Shown here: one piece after another, positions 42,242 through 42,914 of the stretch | Numbering within the stretch: the stretch's first letter is position 1 | How the letters are laid out: each line of letters starts with the position of its first letter | Source of the DNA: an uncultured Eubacteriales bacterium | GTDB taxonomy: Bacteria > Bacillota > Clostridia > Oscillospirales > Acutalibacteraceae | DNA: 42,914 nucleotides | Direction: 5' to 3' | Assembly: GCA_900315875.1 (NCBI GenBank) | Contig: ONAX01000023.1 | Location: forward strand, 1-42,914 | The notes under the pieces: model-generated | What the model was told of the DNA's origin: nothing | Seen by the model: the letters and a program-made list of their open reading frames with translations, nothing else | Database searches by the model: none | Position numbers and translations under genes: made by a program

Positions 42242-42914
42242 GTATAACTGTAGCAAAGACAGCCGGCTTCTGCTTCGGCGTCAGCCGTGCCGTCAGCATT
42301 GTAGAGAAGCTTATTGATGAGGGCAAATCAGTATATACACTGGGCCCGATAATCCACAATCCCTTTATGGTTAAGAGCCTGGAGGAAAGGGGAGTTCGTA
42401 TTGCCGATGTTCCGGAGGACTGCACCCCGGACGCAACACTTGTAATACGCTCACACGGCGTAGGCGAGGATATCATGGAGCGTATTCGCAGCACAGGCGT
42501 CGCATATAGGGATGCAACATGTCCCTTTGTGCTGAAAATACATAAAATTGTGGCAGAGCATTCCGCAGCAGGTGAGATTGTTCTTATAGCCGGAGACGAA
42601 AATCATCCCGAAATCAGGGGTATTATCGGATGCTGCCACGGCGAATATCACACATTCCTGAATCATAATGACCTTGAGGAATTATTAAATAAATTTCCCA
42701 AGTGGAATAATAAACCCGTTTGTGTGGTAGCTCAGACGACATTTGATATAAAAGAATGGAAAATTTCAATAAAACACTTGCAAAATCTATGTAAAAATGC
42801 TAAAATATTTGATACAATATGTAGTGCAACCTTTGACAGGCAGTCCGAGGCTGACTCACTGGCACGACAGTCCGATCTTATGCTCGTAATAGGCGGCAGA
42901 CACAGCTCGAATAC
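42238..42914 (+). CDS. ispH: HMBPP reductase IspH (cut by window end)
   Basis: The first 225 residues of IspH are present. It is a 4Fe-4S enzyme that makes IPP and DMAPP in the last MEP step. The cluster cysteines are in TAGFCFGVSRAV (about 9-20), DATCPFV (about 95) and DTICSAT (about 193). Substrate-binding histidines are in LGPIIHNPFMV (about 36) and IRSHGVG (about 69-75). The ATG overlaps the plsC stop. In many Clostridia the gene after plsC encodes IspH fused to ribosomal S1 domains. The window ends before that can be checked. Confidence 0.95.
   Translation, partial: MSITVAKTAGFCFGVSRAVSIVEKLIDEGKSVYTLGPIIHNPFMVKSLEERGVRIADVPEDCTPDATLVIRSHGVGEDIMERIRSTGVAYRDATCPFVLKIHKIVAEHSAAGEIVLIAGDENHPEIRGIIGCCHGEYHTFLNHNDLEELLNKFPKWNNKPVCVVAQTTFDIKEWKISIKHLQNLCKNAKIFDTICSATFDRQSEADSLARQSDLMLVIGGRHSSN

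Overview
The window looks like a piece of a Gram-positive, anaerobic Clostridia chromosome, most plausibly Ruminococcus or a close relative in the Oscillospiraceae. This is inferred, not measured against a database. The reasons are moderate GC (about half) in the core genes with AT-rich spacers, strong AGGAGG-type ribosome sites, consensus sigma-A promoters, a CIRCE operator before groESL, a T-box leader before tyrS, the short HisG plus HisZ arrangement, and the order cmk-plsC-ispH at the right end. Almost everything is core metabolism and information processing. No prophage, insertion sequence, CRISPR array, rRNA or tRNA gene was found.

Layout. 1-3173: a zinc-type uptake operon (Fur-family regulator, lipoprotein, ATPase, permease) with its own promoter and a 7-1-7 palindrome over the -10, closed by a strong hairpin. 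3259-5303: a reverse-strand XRE regulator, an 875-nt AT-rich gap with one GC-rich block, and an S66 LD-carboxypeptidase. 5308-11865: histidine biosynthesis in two promoter units, hisZGDC and hisBAIE; hisH and hisF are absent. 11959-13880: a sugar transferase, then a small accessory patch with a decapitated RelB/DinJ antitoxin, a YafQ-type toxin lacking a catalytic arginine, and an AT-rich orphan gene. 14058-16150: CIRCE-groES-groEL. 16172-20657: a tiny truncated ORF, T-box-tyrS, nusB, a TsaD-like paralogue and glmM. 20793-21734: a GT2 glycosyltransferase.

21880-38490 is a long co-directional run: ruvC, a histidine phosphatase, ruvA, ruvB, xseA, xseB, a polyprenyl synthase, dxs, an unknown acidic protein, tlyA, nadK, argR, recN, a HIT protein, comEC, holA, rnmV and rnz. 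It joins Holliday-junction processing, recombination repair, isoprenoid precursor supply and RNA maturation, with many 4-20 nt overlaps that imply translational coupling. feoA-feoB run on the opposite strand (40664 to 38494) and meet rnz almost stop to stop. The right end carries cmk, plsC and ispH, the last cut by the window edge.

I found no convincing wholly new system. The best second-look items are the toxin-antitoxin remnant whose antitoxin codons form the tail of the upstream terminator, the palindromes at the two his promoters, the structured RNA leader of ruvC, the ComEC protein whose beta-lactamase-fold domain has lost its metal motif, the TsaD paralogue, and the gap in the his operon.
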